A stretch of 13,388 bases of DNA from Clostridiales bacterium DTU023 (GTDB lineage Bacteria; Bacillota; Clostridia; Saccharofermentanales; DTU023): NCBI GenBank assembly GCA_001512945.1, contig LFTF01000099.1:33687-47074 (forward strand). Reading direction: 5' to 3'. The notes under the pieces are model-generated. The model had not been told where the DNA came from. It was given only the letters and a program-made list of their open reading frames with translations, and searched no databases. Position numbers and translations under genes: made by a program. Below, one piece after another: positions 6,777 through 13,005 of this stretch; position 1 is the first letter of the stretch; every line of letters starts with the position of its first letter.

Positions 6777-7862
6777 TTACGAGCCGCTATAAAAGTCGCC
6801 GTTCGCGTCATCGGGAGGTTCATAACCCGACAGCGTCAGGGGATCCAACACCCCCCCATCGCTGACTATTTTTGAGACGAGCGTGGGCGGAGTGATATCA
6901 AAGGCGGGGTAATAACCCTTGACGGCATCTTTAGTATGGCGGATTCCACCGATTCCCAGCACCTGGCGAGGGTCGCGCGTTTCAATCGTGATGTCGTCAA
7001 TTTTGATGTTGTCGGGAATTCCCGTGACATAGTAGGGAATGCCAAAATACTGAGCCGCGATCGCGATCTGGAGCGTTCCGACCTTGTTCACCACGTAACC
7101 TTCAACCGTGATGGCGTCCGCGGCGGTTGTGAATACATCGACGGGGTGAGTTGAAAAAACAGCGGCCGGCATATTATCCGTGATGACCGTAACATCGATG
7201 CCCATATCCGAGGCGACACTCGCGGTCAGGCGGGCCCCCTGTAGGTAAGGGCGCGTTTCAGGACAGATGAGTTGCATCTCGATGCCCCGTTCTTGGGCCG
7301 CGCGGATCATGGTGCCCACGATGGTTTCACCGAAGCAATGGGTCATGACAAGGGCCTTTTTCGGAAAAAGAGACACGAGGTTATGACCGACTTTTGACAT
7401 GCGCCGATAGCGTCGTTCAAGCGAATCTAAGGCGAGTCGGAAAAGATGAGACGAAAGATCGCTTTCCCCTTTTTGAAGGAGCTCTTTCGCTTTCATAAGC
7501 GCCGCGCCCGTGATCTTTTGCATCCTCACGGATGTGGTGGGGCGTGCCGTTGACAGACGATGGGCGGCATATTCTAAGGCTTCTACCTGTCTTTTTTCGC
7601 TTGCGTTTTGAACCTGCCAAGCAGCCAGCGCCATCCCCATGCCCGCCGCCGTGTAGGGGCCGGCGCTTTGCGTGACCATGTCCGCGATCGCCTCGGCGAC
7701 CTCATCGACCGTTTCGCAATGGACGAAACGTTTTTGCGTAGGGTAGACACGCCGGTCCAAAATGCGGACGATACCGTTCTCAAACCAGGCGACATTTTCG
7801 TAGCGCAAGAGTTCTCCGAGCCCGTCGTCCTGCCGCGGATATTCGGAATGATCAAGCGTCAT
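6777..7862 (-). CDS. MtnA-like / eIF-2B alpha family sugar-phosphate isomerase
   Basis: The 361-residue protein belongs to the family of S-methyl-5-thioribose-1-phosphate isomerase, ribose-1,5-bisphosphate isomerase and eIF-2B subunits. Visible family motifs are RPTTSVRM (107-114), MTHCFGETIVG with a cysteine at the MtnA catalytic Cys position (C176), TTAADAITVEGYVVNKVGT with the catalytic-type Asp (D249) and NKVGT (259-263), and YYPAFDITPPTLVS (318-331), matching MtnA's NPAFDVTP. The usual GxCNTG around the cysteine is changed to HCFGET, and the N-terminus lacks a clear MtnA start, so the substrate may differ. An isomerase of an aldose-1-phosphate is likely; methionine salvage specifically is uncertain. 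TTAAGGAG sits 6 bases before the ATG. The gene begins 10 bp after the lipid-kinase stop, so the two are probably co-expressed. Confidence 0.8.
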   Translation of the reverse strand: MTLDHSEYPRQDDGLGELLRYENVAWFENGIVRILDRRVYPTQKRFVHCETVDEVAEAIADMVTQSAGPYTAAGMGMALAAWQVQNASEKRQVEALEYAAHRLSTARPTTSVRMQKITGAALMKAKELLQKGESDLSSHLFRLALDSLERRYRRMSKVGHNLVSLFPKKALVMTHCFGETIVGTMIRAAQERGIEMQLICPETRPYLQGARLTASVASDMGIDVTVITDNMPAAVFSTHPVDVFTTAADAITVEGYVVNKVGTLQIAIAAQYFGIPYYVTGIPDNIKIDDITIETRDPRQVLGIGGIRHTKDAVKGYYPAFDITPPTLVSKIVSDGGVLDPLTLSGYEPPDDANGDFYSGS

Positions 7863-7872
7863 GTTCAGCTCC

Positions 7873-8853
7873 TTAAGGGAGGATGGCCTTTTGAGGCGGC
7901 TCGGCTACGCGCAGGCGGATGGCGCGCTGGATATTTTCGATCCGCCAAAGGTCACGTGAACCGCCGTATTCGCCATCAATGGTGAAAGAAACCTTGTCAG
8001 GGAACTCGAAAATTACTTCTCTAGCGCGTCGCCGGATAATCGCGTCCCCTGCTTTACGTCTTAAGAGTAAAGACAGCAGGTGGGCGATCTGGCCCACGTT
8101 TTTGGGAGGCTTCACAAGCAACACTTCGAATAATCCGTCATTGAAAGAGACTTGGTCGATTTTCACCATGCCTCCGACCGAGTAAGAATTGAGTACGCCG
8201 CCAAAGATATAGGCGCCCGAGTAGTCATCGCCGTCAAGGATGACTTTGGTCTCGACGGGATGGATATGCGGCACGGACTGAAGACCCGTCAGCACGTACG
8301 CAAAATGACCGAGCGTTTTTTTAAGCTCGCGTCTTGTCGCGTAAGAAGTTTCGGAAAAGGCGCCGAAACTTGTGACGTAGCTGAAATGGTCAGGGAGAAG
8401 TGCTGTCTCATCCGGGACGACCCCTTCGGGAAGATCGTCTCTCAGCTCCGGGACACTCCCTGTGACACGGCCGATGTCAAGCGGGTAGGCGATGCCCTTC
8501 AACATGACATGGGCGGCCTTTTTAGGATGTGAGGGAAGCCGGAAGTTGCGCGCGATATCGCAGGTGGAGCCGACGGGCAAAAAGCCGACGTCGGGAGGTG
8601 TGTCAAGGCGCATGAGGCCTGAAACGACTTCCGAGAAGGTACCGTCACCCCCGCAGGCCACGACAAGATCGTAGTGGGAGGCTTCTTGGGATACGATGTC
8701 GCGGGCATGACCAATCCCTTGTGTCGCGCGGCTTTGAACAAAAGCGCCGGAAGCTTTGAGCGCCTTACAAAGCCGTTCGGCCTTCTGGGTGGCGCCGTAT
8801 GGTCCCGCGTTGGGATTGATGATGACGAGGATTTTTTCTGTGACTTCGCTCAT
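7873..8853 (-). CDS. Diacylglycerol/lipid kinase family protein (YegS/DgkB-like)
   Basis: From the ATG at 8853 the protein is 326 residues. A TTG ten codons upstream (8883) is open but lacks a better ribosome binding site and would add residues outside the family. It has the DAGK catalytic fold: KILVIINPNAGPYGATQKAERL at the start, the ATP-binding GGDGTFSEVVSGL (68-80), LPVGSTCDIARNFRLP (92-107), and a C-terminal beta domain ending IDGEYGGSRDLWRIENIQRAIRLRV. The usual GTxNDFAR reads GSTCDIAR, a mild change. Members phosphorylate diacylglycerol or related lipids (DgkB, YegS, BmrU types) on the cytoplasmic face of the membrane; the exact lipid cannot be told. Its stop overlaps the ribosome binding region of the MtnA-like gene. 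Confidence 0.85.
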   Translation of the reverse strand: MSEVTEKILVIINPNAGPYGATQKAERLCKALKASGAFVQSRATQGIGHARDIVSQEASHYDLVVACGGDGTFSEVVSGLMRLDTPPDVGFLPVGSTCDIARNFRLPSHPKKAAHVMLKGIAYPLDIGRVTGSVPELRDDLPEGVVPDETALLPDHFSYVTSFGAFSETSYATRRELKKTLGHFAYVLTGLQSVPHIHPVETKVILDGDDYSGAYIFGGVLNSYSVGGMVKIDQVSFNDGLFEVLLVKPPKNVGQIAHLLSLLLRRKAGDAIIRRRAREVIFEFPDKVSFTIDGEYGGSRDLWRIENIQRAIRLRVAEPPQKAILP

Positions 8854-8879
8854 GCCCGTATGATAGCACCTGCCTTCAC

Positions 8880-9098
8880 TCAACAGCTGTGGTAATGAAT
8901 TCTTTTTCCCATCTGTTCCAAGGCCTGTTTCGCCATGTTCATCCCGTCGCGCTTACGATTTATGACTTTCTTCCCGTTGTTCATCGTGTAATCATGGAAG
9001 CCTTTTACATCACCCTGGTACCACGAAAGCCAAGCTGATTGTTCACTCAATGCGGGTGCCGGGTGTAAACCCAGAGTTTCTAGGAATTTTCGTACCAT
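8880..9098 (-). pseudogene. N-terminal fragment of a phage portal protein (SPP1/A118-like)
   Basis: This 72-residue frame reads LSWYQGDVKGFHDYTMNNGKK...RKRDGMNMAK, resembling the N-terminus of Gram-positive phage portal proteins (W..WY.G.v..FH.Y, then k.R...gmAKk). The ATG at 9098 has GGAGG 5-7 bases upstream and overlaps the end of a terminase-like frame, the normal terminase-portal order in phage packaging modules. Portals are about 450-500 residues, so most is missing. The last 15 residues (QALEQMGKRIHYHSC) no longer look like portal. It is probably a remnant or an assembly join. Family recognition is from memory and moderate. Confidence 0.5.
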
Positions 9099-9300
9099 TC
9101 AAACCTCCGTAAAGCAGAGCCTCCGTGAATGGCTCTGTTGAGTATTCTTGTGAGTCTATAGGGTCAATAAGTGTCGTTCCGTCATCGAGCCGTTTATCAA
9201 CAAGTGATTTGCTGTCATAGACAGCTGTTCGGAATGCTTCTATTGTCTTTTCACAGCTTCGATGTATCTTCCAGGCATCGCGTGACAGCAGGATCCGCCG
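9043..9300 (-). pseudogene. C-terminal fragment of a phage terminase large subunit
   Basis: The frame has no start codon of its own. It reads RILLSRDAWKIHRSCEKTIEAF, then RTAVYDSK, KRLDDGTTLIDPIDSQEYSTEPF. This resembles the tail of phage terminase large subunits (nuclease domain end: IH..C..TIEA.RTAVWD.K...vRLDDGT.NIDslDAfEYs.EpfM). It leads straight into a portal-like start at 9098, the standard gene order. Only about the last 65-85 residues of a protein normally 400-550 long are present. The left (5') boundary falls inside the ygeY fragment near 9290-9300, where GGCGGATCC reads as GG-S in YgeY and RRIL in the terminase. The frame runs past the portal start to a TGA at 9043. Confidence 0.55.
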
Positions 9301-9632
9301 CGGCCGCCGATTTCGGTTTCAGTCTCGAAGCCTTCGTAGGGATCAAATTCCCAGTTTTCAATATTGCCGATGCCGACGGTGTCGATGTGGCCGTCGTAGG
9401 CAATGATGCGATCGCCTTTACCGATCCAGCCCAGGACGTTGCCCAAGGGATCGATTTCAGCTTTATCGTAGCCCAGCTTTTCCATCTCTTCTTTGATACG
9501 GTAGGCCTTGTCTTTTTCTTCACAGCTCTCCCCGCCGATCTTGATCAGATCGCGAAGGAAGCGAACCATATCCTCTTCGTGGCTCTTTGCGAGCTCGCGG
9601 ATGCGGTCGTAATCAATCTGCATTTTCGCCAT
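9240..9632 (-). pseudogene. ygeY: YgeY family selenium-linked M20 hydrolase, N-terminal fragment
   Basis: From the ATG at 9632 (AAAGGAG upstream) the sequence matches the first ~110 residues of YgeY, an M20 peptidase/amidohydrolase family member tied by genome context to selenium-dependent purine and xanthine-type pathways. Matching blocks are HEEDMVRFLRDLIKIGGESCEEK, IKEEMEKLGYDKAEIDPLGNVLG, AYDGHIDTVGIGNIENWEFDPYEG and EIGGRG. The metal-binding HxD (GHID) is present. After GGRGGS, where YgeY reads GGRG-S-DQEGG, the frame enters unrelated phage-like sequence and stops at 9240 (CCHAMPGRYIEAVKRQ). Full YgeY is about 400 residues, so the second metal ligands and the dimerization domain are missing. 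It cannot be active as it stands. Confidence 0.85.
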
Positions 9633-9671
9633 GTTCGTGTTACTCCTTTTTTTTTGGATTGTATTGGTATG

Positions 9672-9704
9672 CAAAAGACTGCCTCCCCGAAACGGGAGGC
9701 AGTC
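9672..9704 (-). terminator. Hairpin terminator after the ygeW fragment
   Basis: GACTGCCTCCC (9677-9687) and GGGAGGCAGTC (9694-9704) form a perfect 11-bp stem with a 6-base loop. On the minus strand it is followed by TTTT. It lies 18 bp past the ygeW stop and 40 bp before the ygeY start, so it either ends ygeW transcription or lowers ygeY expression relative to it. Confidence 0.85.
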
Positions 9705-9721
9705 CATTCAACCGAAATTAT

Positions 9722-10528
9722 TTAGGCATTGTCCGCCCAACGAGGGGTGGTACCATTCCAGAGCTCTTCAAGCTTCGCGCCGGGGTTCTTAATTTTCTGG
9801 AGGAAAATCATCGCCGCGATGACGTAAGGCTTGTAGCTTGCTTCTTTATAAAGCGGGATACGGTAACGATCGAAGACTGACTCATCCACTTCGCCTTCCG
9901 CGCAGGAAAGACCCGTGATGTCGGCCGGCAGACAGTGCATGTAAAGCGCTTTGCCGTCGCGTGTCAGGCTCATCATTTCTTCGGTGCAGGCCCAGTCTTT
10001 ATGAAGGGCGTTCTGCGCCAAAAGCTCTTGCTCGAGCGCGTGGATACCGGCCTGGTCGCCCTTGGCGTACAGGTCTGTACGTTTTTCCATCGCACTGAAC
10101 GGTGCCCAGCTCTTCGGGTACACGATGTCAGCGTCCTTGAACGCTTCCGCCATCGATTCGACGCGAGTGAATTTGCCGCCGTACATTTCTTCGTTGTGTT
10201 TGGCGACGCCTTCGATTTCGTCCATGATCTCATAGCCTTCGGGGTGCGCCAAGACGACGTCCATGCCAAAACGTGTCATCAGGCCAATGACGCCCTGGGG
10301 CACTGAGAGCGGTTTACCGTAAGACGGTGAGTAGGCCCATGTCATGGCCACTTTTTTGCCACGCAGGTTTTCCACGCCACCGAACTCATGGATCATGTGA
10401 AGTGTATCCGCCATGGTCTGGGTCGGGTGATCGATGTCGCACTGGAGGTTAACAACGGTCGGGCGCTTCGGGCATTTACGATGCAGGGAAATCCGCATTA
10501 CCTCAAGAGTAATCATCTTCAATTTCAT
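9722..10528 (-). pseudogene. ygeW: Knotted carbamoyltransferase YgeW, missing its N-terminal domain
   Basis: Residues from about 20 onward match YgeW closely: KRPTVVNLQCDIDHPTQTMADTLHMIHEFGG, KVAMTWAYSPSYGKPLSVPQGVIGLMTRFGMDVVLAHPEGYEI, ADIVYPKSWAP, and MHCLPADITGLSC, with a normal C-terminus. YgeW is an ATCase/OTCase-fold protein linked to selenium-dependent purine catabolism genes. Full YgeW is about 395 residues. The fragment starts near family position 160, so the carbamoyl-phosphate domain with the S-T-R-T-R motif is absent. The first 19 residues (MKLKMITLEVMRISLHRKC) do not match YgeW. They begin at an ATG only 7 bases past a terminator T-run, with no good ribosome binding site spacing. 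I read it as a 5'-truncated gene or an assembly join. Confidence 0.85.
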
Positions 10529-10534
10529 CCCCTC

Positions 10535-10561
10535 AAAAAGCCCCCAGATCTCTCTGGGGGC
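10535..10561 (-). terminator. Hairpin terminator just before the ygeW fragment
   Basis: GCCCCCAGA (10540-10548) and TCTGGGGGC (10553-10561) form a 9-bp stem with a 4-base loop, followed on the minus strand by TTTTTG. It ends only 7 bases before the ATG that opens the ygeW-containing frame. No gene that it would terminate is visible between here and 10742. It may belong to a gene lost upstream or be a leader attenuator. Confidence 0.8.
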
Positions 10562-10613
10562 CGAGGAGCCATCTAAACGCTGCTAGTTGGTCTCATTATG
10601 AGGAACGAATAAC

Positions 10614-10649
10614 AAAAAATCGGAGGCTGTTGTTCAGTTGTTGCCTCCG
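10614..10649 (-). terminator. Second stacked hairpin terminator
   Basis: CGGAGGC (10621-10627) and GCCTCCG (10643-10649) form a 7-bp stem with a 15-base loop, followed on the minus strand by ATTTTTTG. It is weaker than its neighbours because of the large loop. Confidence 0.6.
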
Positions 10650-10657
10650 CAACCAAT

Positions 10658-10693
10658 AAAAACCCTCGAAGCATAAGCTTTGAGGGTTTTCTT
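10658..10693. terminator. Strong bidirectional terminator after the nitroreductase
   Basis: AAAACCCTC-GAAGC (10659-10672) pairs with GCTTT-GAGGGTTTT (10677-10690) around an ATAA loop, a near-perfect 14-bp stem with one G-T wobble. The minus strand continues TTTTTATT and the plus strand TTTTCTT, so it can stop transcription both ways. It lies about 50 bp past the nitroreductase stop. It also marks the switch from the left, minus-strand GC-richer region to the right-hand resistance block. Confidence 0.88.
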
Positions 10694-10742
10694 ATTCTAC
10701 AAAATTTAGGTATATATTTTACCTATGACGAGGAGGTGTGTC

Positions 10743-11408
10743 TCACGCCCACTGAAAGTCATCTCTACCTGCACCTATCTCAAAGTGATATTTCGCGATG
10801 CCAAGATCAACCTTGGAGTAGAAACCGCCTGTTGCCTGGGCTTTGACTGTGTTGCCAGAAAGGGTGAATAGGAATTTCTGTTGGTTCATCGCCGTTGGCG
10901 CGAGCATGGCTGCCTCCATACCGGAGCGAAACCAGCCCGACATCTCCCCTTCAACCTTATAAAGTGCTTCTATCGGTTTATTTTTGTGAGGGACTCCGTG
11001 AGTCTCACCGTACCCGATGGAAATGACACAGATTAGTTTTTCACCGTGATCGATATCACTCTTGTTCTTTCCCTTGCTGTATGTCAGTGCCACCCAACAC
11101 GTATTAAGACCGAGCATCGTCGCCTTTAGCACAATTCGCTGTCCGTAATACCCGAGTTTTTCATCGAGGTCAGTGCTCTTTTCTCCGATTAGCGCAATGT
11201 AATTGTTGACACCTGAAAACTTGCCAAAGCGCGCCATTAATCCGCCGAATGCGATCGGCTCGTCAGTAATGAGCTGGATATTGAGACCACTTTCGTCATT
11301 GCACATCTTTATCTCAGCTTGTATCTCTGTCAGGAGGTCGCCTTCAATCCTGCGATCGGTATAGTTTCGCACTGAGTGGCGCTCTTCCATTGCCTTGTAA
11401 ATATCCAT
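10743..11408 (-). CDS. Nitroreductase family protein (TM1586-type)
   Basis: From the ATG at 11408 (CGGAG 6 bases upstream; a GTG seven codons earlier has no binding site) the protein is 221 residues. It opens with MDIYKAMEERHSVRNYTDRRI, the FMN-binding S-V-R-x-Y/F pattern of nitroreductases. It then has YYGQRIVLKATMLGLNTCWVALTYSKGK, an IGYGE segment, and a C-terminal EAAMLAPTAMNQQKFLFTL with the second FMN-contact motif (APTAxNxQ). The tail KVDLGIAKYHFEIGAG is typical of the TM1586 branch. Such flavoproteins use NAD(P)H to reduce nitroaromatics, quinones or other acceptors; the natural substrate is unknown. It is transcribed divergently from arsR, and their promoters lie in a shared 163-bp region, so ArsR may also control it (inference). 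Confidence 0.85.
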   Translation of the reverse strand: MDIYKAMEERHSVRNYTDRRIEGDLLTEIQAEIKMCNDESGLNIQLITDEPIAFGGLMARFGKFSGVNNYIALIGEKSTDLDEKLGYYGQRIVLKATMLGLNTCWVALTYSKGKNKSDIDHGEKLICVISIGYGETHGVPHKNKPIEALYKVEGEMSGWFRSGMEAAMLAPTAMNQQKFLFTLSGNTVKAQATGGFYSKVDLGIAKYHFEIGAGRDDFQWA

Positions 11409-11464
11409 CGTAGTCTCCGGTTCGTTCACGCTTTTATTCTTCGCCGTGTATTGTCCTCCTGACT

Positions 11465-11495
11465 ATTATAGAAGACCAAATCAAAATATGTTCAA
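11465..11495 (-). promoter_or_regulatory. Predicted nitroreductase promoter
   Basis: On the minus strand, a consensus -10 TATAAT (11465-11470) has TTGAAC (-35, 11490-11495) 19 bp upstream. The -10 is strong; the spacing is one or two bases longer than ideal. An inverted pair ATCAAAAT (11480-11487) and ATTTTGAT (11513-11520) flanks this -35 and the -35 of the opposing arsR promoter. Confidence 0.5.
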
Positions 11496-11505
11496 ACAGA
11501 TCATA

Positions 11506-11536
11506 TTGACAAATTTTGATCGCAAGTACATAGTAT
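11506..11536 (+). promoter_or_regulatory. Predicted arsR-permease promoter
   Basis: A consensus TTGACA (-35, 11506-11511) is followed by AT-rich sequence with a plausible -10 (TAGTAT at 11531-11536, 19 bp spacing; CATAGT at 17 bp is an alternative). It lies just upstream of an inverted repeat that fits an ArsR-family operator. Confidence 0.5.
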
Positions 11537-11539
11537 TCT

Positions 11540-11561
11540 CATATCAGGATATATTGATATG
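11540..11561 (+). promoter_or_regulatory. Candidate ArsR-family operator
   Basis: CATATCA (11540-11546) and TGATATG (11555-11561) are perfect inverted arms with an 8-base spacer. They lie between the predicted -10 and the ribosome binding site (GAGGTGAT, 11561-11568) of arsR. The ATATCA/TGATAT shape resembles ATCAA/TTGAT-type operators of this family. Binding here would block its own transcription, the usual autoregulation. Confidence 0.6.
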
Positions 11562-11571
11562 AGGTGATAGC

Positions 11572-11907
11572 TTGGAAAATAGATATGAGTCATACGCGAA
11601 GATATTTAAGGCTTTTTGCGACGAAAATCGCTTGCAGATACTTGAACTACTGCGAAGCGGTGAAAAGTGTGCCTGCGTTTTGTTGGAGCAATTAGATTTG
11701 GGACAATCAGGGGTCTCCTACCATATGAAGATTCTGGTTGAGTCGGGCATGGTCGTTAGCCGCCAGGAAGGCAAGTGGACACATTACAAAATTAGCGAAA
11801 AAGGGATTACTTCCGCCGTTGCTCTGTTAAAAATGCTTTCAACGCCGAACACGACAATACTCGAAACAAAGCTTGCCAATAAAAGTCGTCTTAATGATAG
11901 CTTTTAA
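11572..11907 (+). CDS. ArsR/SmtB family metalloregulatory repressor
   Basis: The 111-residue protein is a winged-helix ArsR-type repressor: IFKAFCDENRLQILELLRSGEKCACVLLEQL, then the recognition helix LGQSGVSYHMKILVESGMV and the wing SRQEGKWTHYKISEKG. Two cysteines, C33 and C35 in KCAC, sit where ArsR carries its As(III)/Sb(III)-binding ELCVCDLC motif. The third ligand position is Leu here, so the sensor may use two cysteines or recruit C16. The start is TTG at 11572, chosen because GAGGTGAT lies 7 bases upstream and no ATG fits. It is followed after 65 bp by the permease gene, whose expression it probably controls. Confidence 0.88.
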   Translation: MENRYESYAKIFKAFCDENRLQILELLRSGEKCACVLLEQLDLGQSGVSYHMKILVESGMVVSRQEGKWTHYKISEKGITSAVALLKMLSTPNTTILETKLANKSRLNDSF

Positions 11908-11972
11908 ACGCTAGGACACATCAAGTTTTTTTGAGATTTTGTTCTTTTATAGAAAGAGAGATTCCGCAGAAT

Positions 11973-12986
11973 ATGCAAACACTAAAAGCAGTCTGGGATT
12001 TTTTCCAAAACCAGATCCTTGGAATGAAATGGTTGAACAATGCTGTTGGCAGCGGTTTATCGGCGTTAGGGCTTGACATCACGAACCGCTGGGTAGGAAG
12101 CGTTCATTTTTTCATTTACGATGTTATAAAAATCATAATACTTTTGTCTTCTTTGATTTTTATGATTAGCTACATTCAAAGTTATTTCCCGCCCGAGCGC
12201 AGCAAGAAAATATTGGGGCGCTATCACGGCATTGGAGCGAATACTATTGCCGCGCTGCTCGGTACGGTAACCCCTTTCTGCTCTTGCTCCTCTATCCCTC
12301 TTTTCATAGGATTTACATCCGCGGGACTGCCTTTGGGAGTGACCTTTTCATTCCTGATATCATCCCCTATGGTCGATTTGGGGTCCTTGGTACTTTTGAT
12401 GAGTATTTTCGGCGCGAAAGTCGCAATCGCTTATGTCGTGCTTGGACTCATTATCGCAGTAGCCGGCGGCACCTTTATCCAGAAACTTCACATGGAGAAG
12501 CATGTGGAACAGTTCATTTTAACCGCGGGCAGCGTCGATATAGAATCCCCCGACCTAACAAGAAAAGACCGCCTTGTCTATGCCAAAGAACAAATGGTCG
12601 AAACTTTTAAAAAGGTGCTCCCGTATGTATTAATCGGCGTTGGCATAGGCGCGATCATCCATAACTGGATCCCTGAGGCATGGGTCGCCTCTGCGCTTGG
12701 CAGCCACAATCCTTTTGGAGTAATATTGGCGACATTAATTGGCGTTCCGATGTATGCAGATATTTTCGGTACGATTCCCATTGCGGAAGCATTGCTTGCC
12801 AAGGGCGCGCAGCTTGGAGTTATTTTGGCTTTTATGATGGCCGTAACCACGCTTTCTTTGCCCTCCATGATTATGCTTCGCAAGGCAATTAAACCTAAAC
12901 TTCTAGCTGTTTTCATCGCGATCTGTGCCATTGGAATTATAATCGTCGGTTACTTATTCAATATTTTACAGTCACTCATCGTGTAG
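11973..12986 (+). CDS. ArsP-like permease (DUF318/UPF0718 family)
   Basis: From the ATG at 11973 the protein is 337 residues with about eight membrane segments. A TTG at 11931 is open but lacks a binding site and adds a non-family stretch. The family signature TVTPFCSCSSIPLFIGFTSAGLPLGVTFSFLISSPMVD is complete, with the paired cysteines C103 and C105, and a second repeat holds LGSHNPFGVILATLIGVPMYAD...TIPIAEALLAKG. ArsP of Campylobacter, in this family, exports trivalent organoarsenicals such as methylarsenite and reduced roxarsone. Other members have unknown substrates. Context, after arsR and before a CxxC protein, supports a metalloid role, but the substrate is inferred. Confidence 0.87.
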   Translation: MQTLKAVWDFFQNQILGMKWLNNAVGSGLSALGLDITNRWVGSVHFFIYDVIKIIILLSSLIFMISYIQSYFPPERSKKILGRYHGIGANTIAALLGTVTPFCSCSSIPLFIGFTSAGLPLGVTFSFLISSPMVDLGSLVLLMSIFGAKVAIAYVVLGLIIAVAGGTFIQKLHMEKHVEQFILTAGSVDIESPDLTRKDRLVYAKEQMVETFKKVLPYVLIGVGIGAIIHNWIPEAWVASALGSHNPFGVILATLIGVPMYADIFGTIPIAEALLAKGAQLGVILAFMMAVTTLSLPSMIMLRKAIKPKLLAVFIAICAIGIIIVGYLFNILQSLIV

Positions 12987-13005
12987 GGGAAAGGAGATAA
13001 TTATC

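Noticed and set aside
10529..10660. T-box or riboswitch leader for ygeW
   Set aside because: A terminator just before the start codon invites the idea, but the T-box consensus (GGGTGGNACCGCG) and other aptamer cores I know are absent, and the gene behind it is truncated.
11931..11972. TTG at 11931 as start of the permease
   Set aside because: No Shine-Dalgarno sequence precedes it, and the added 14 residues are not typical of the family; the ATG at 11973 fits better.
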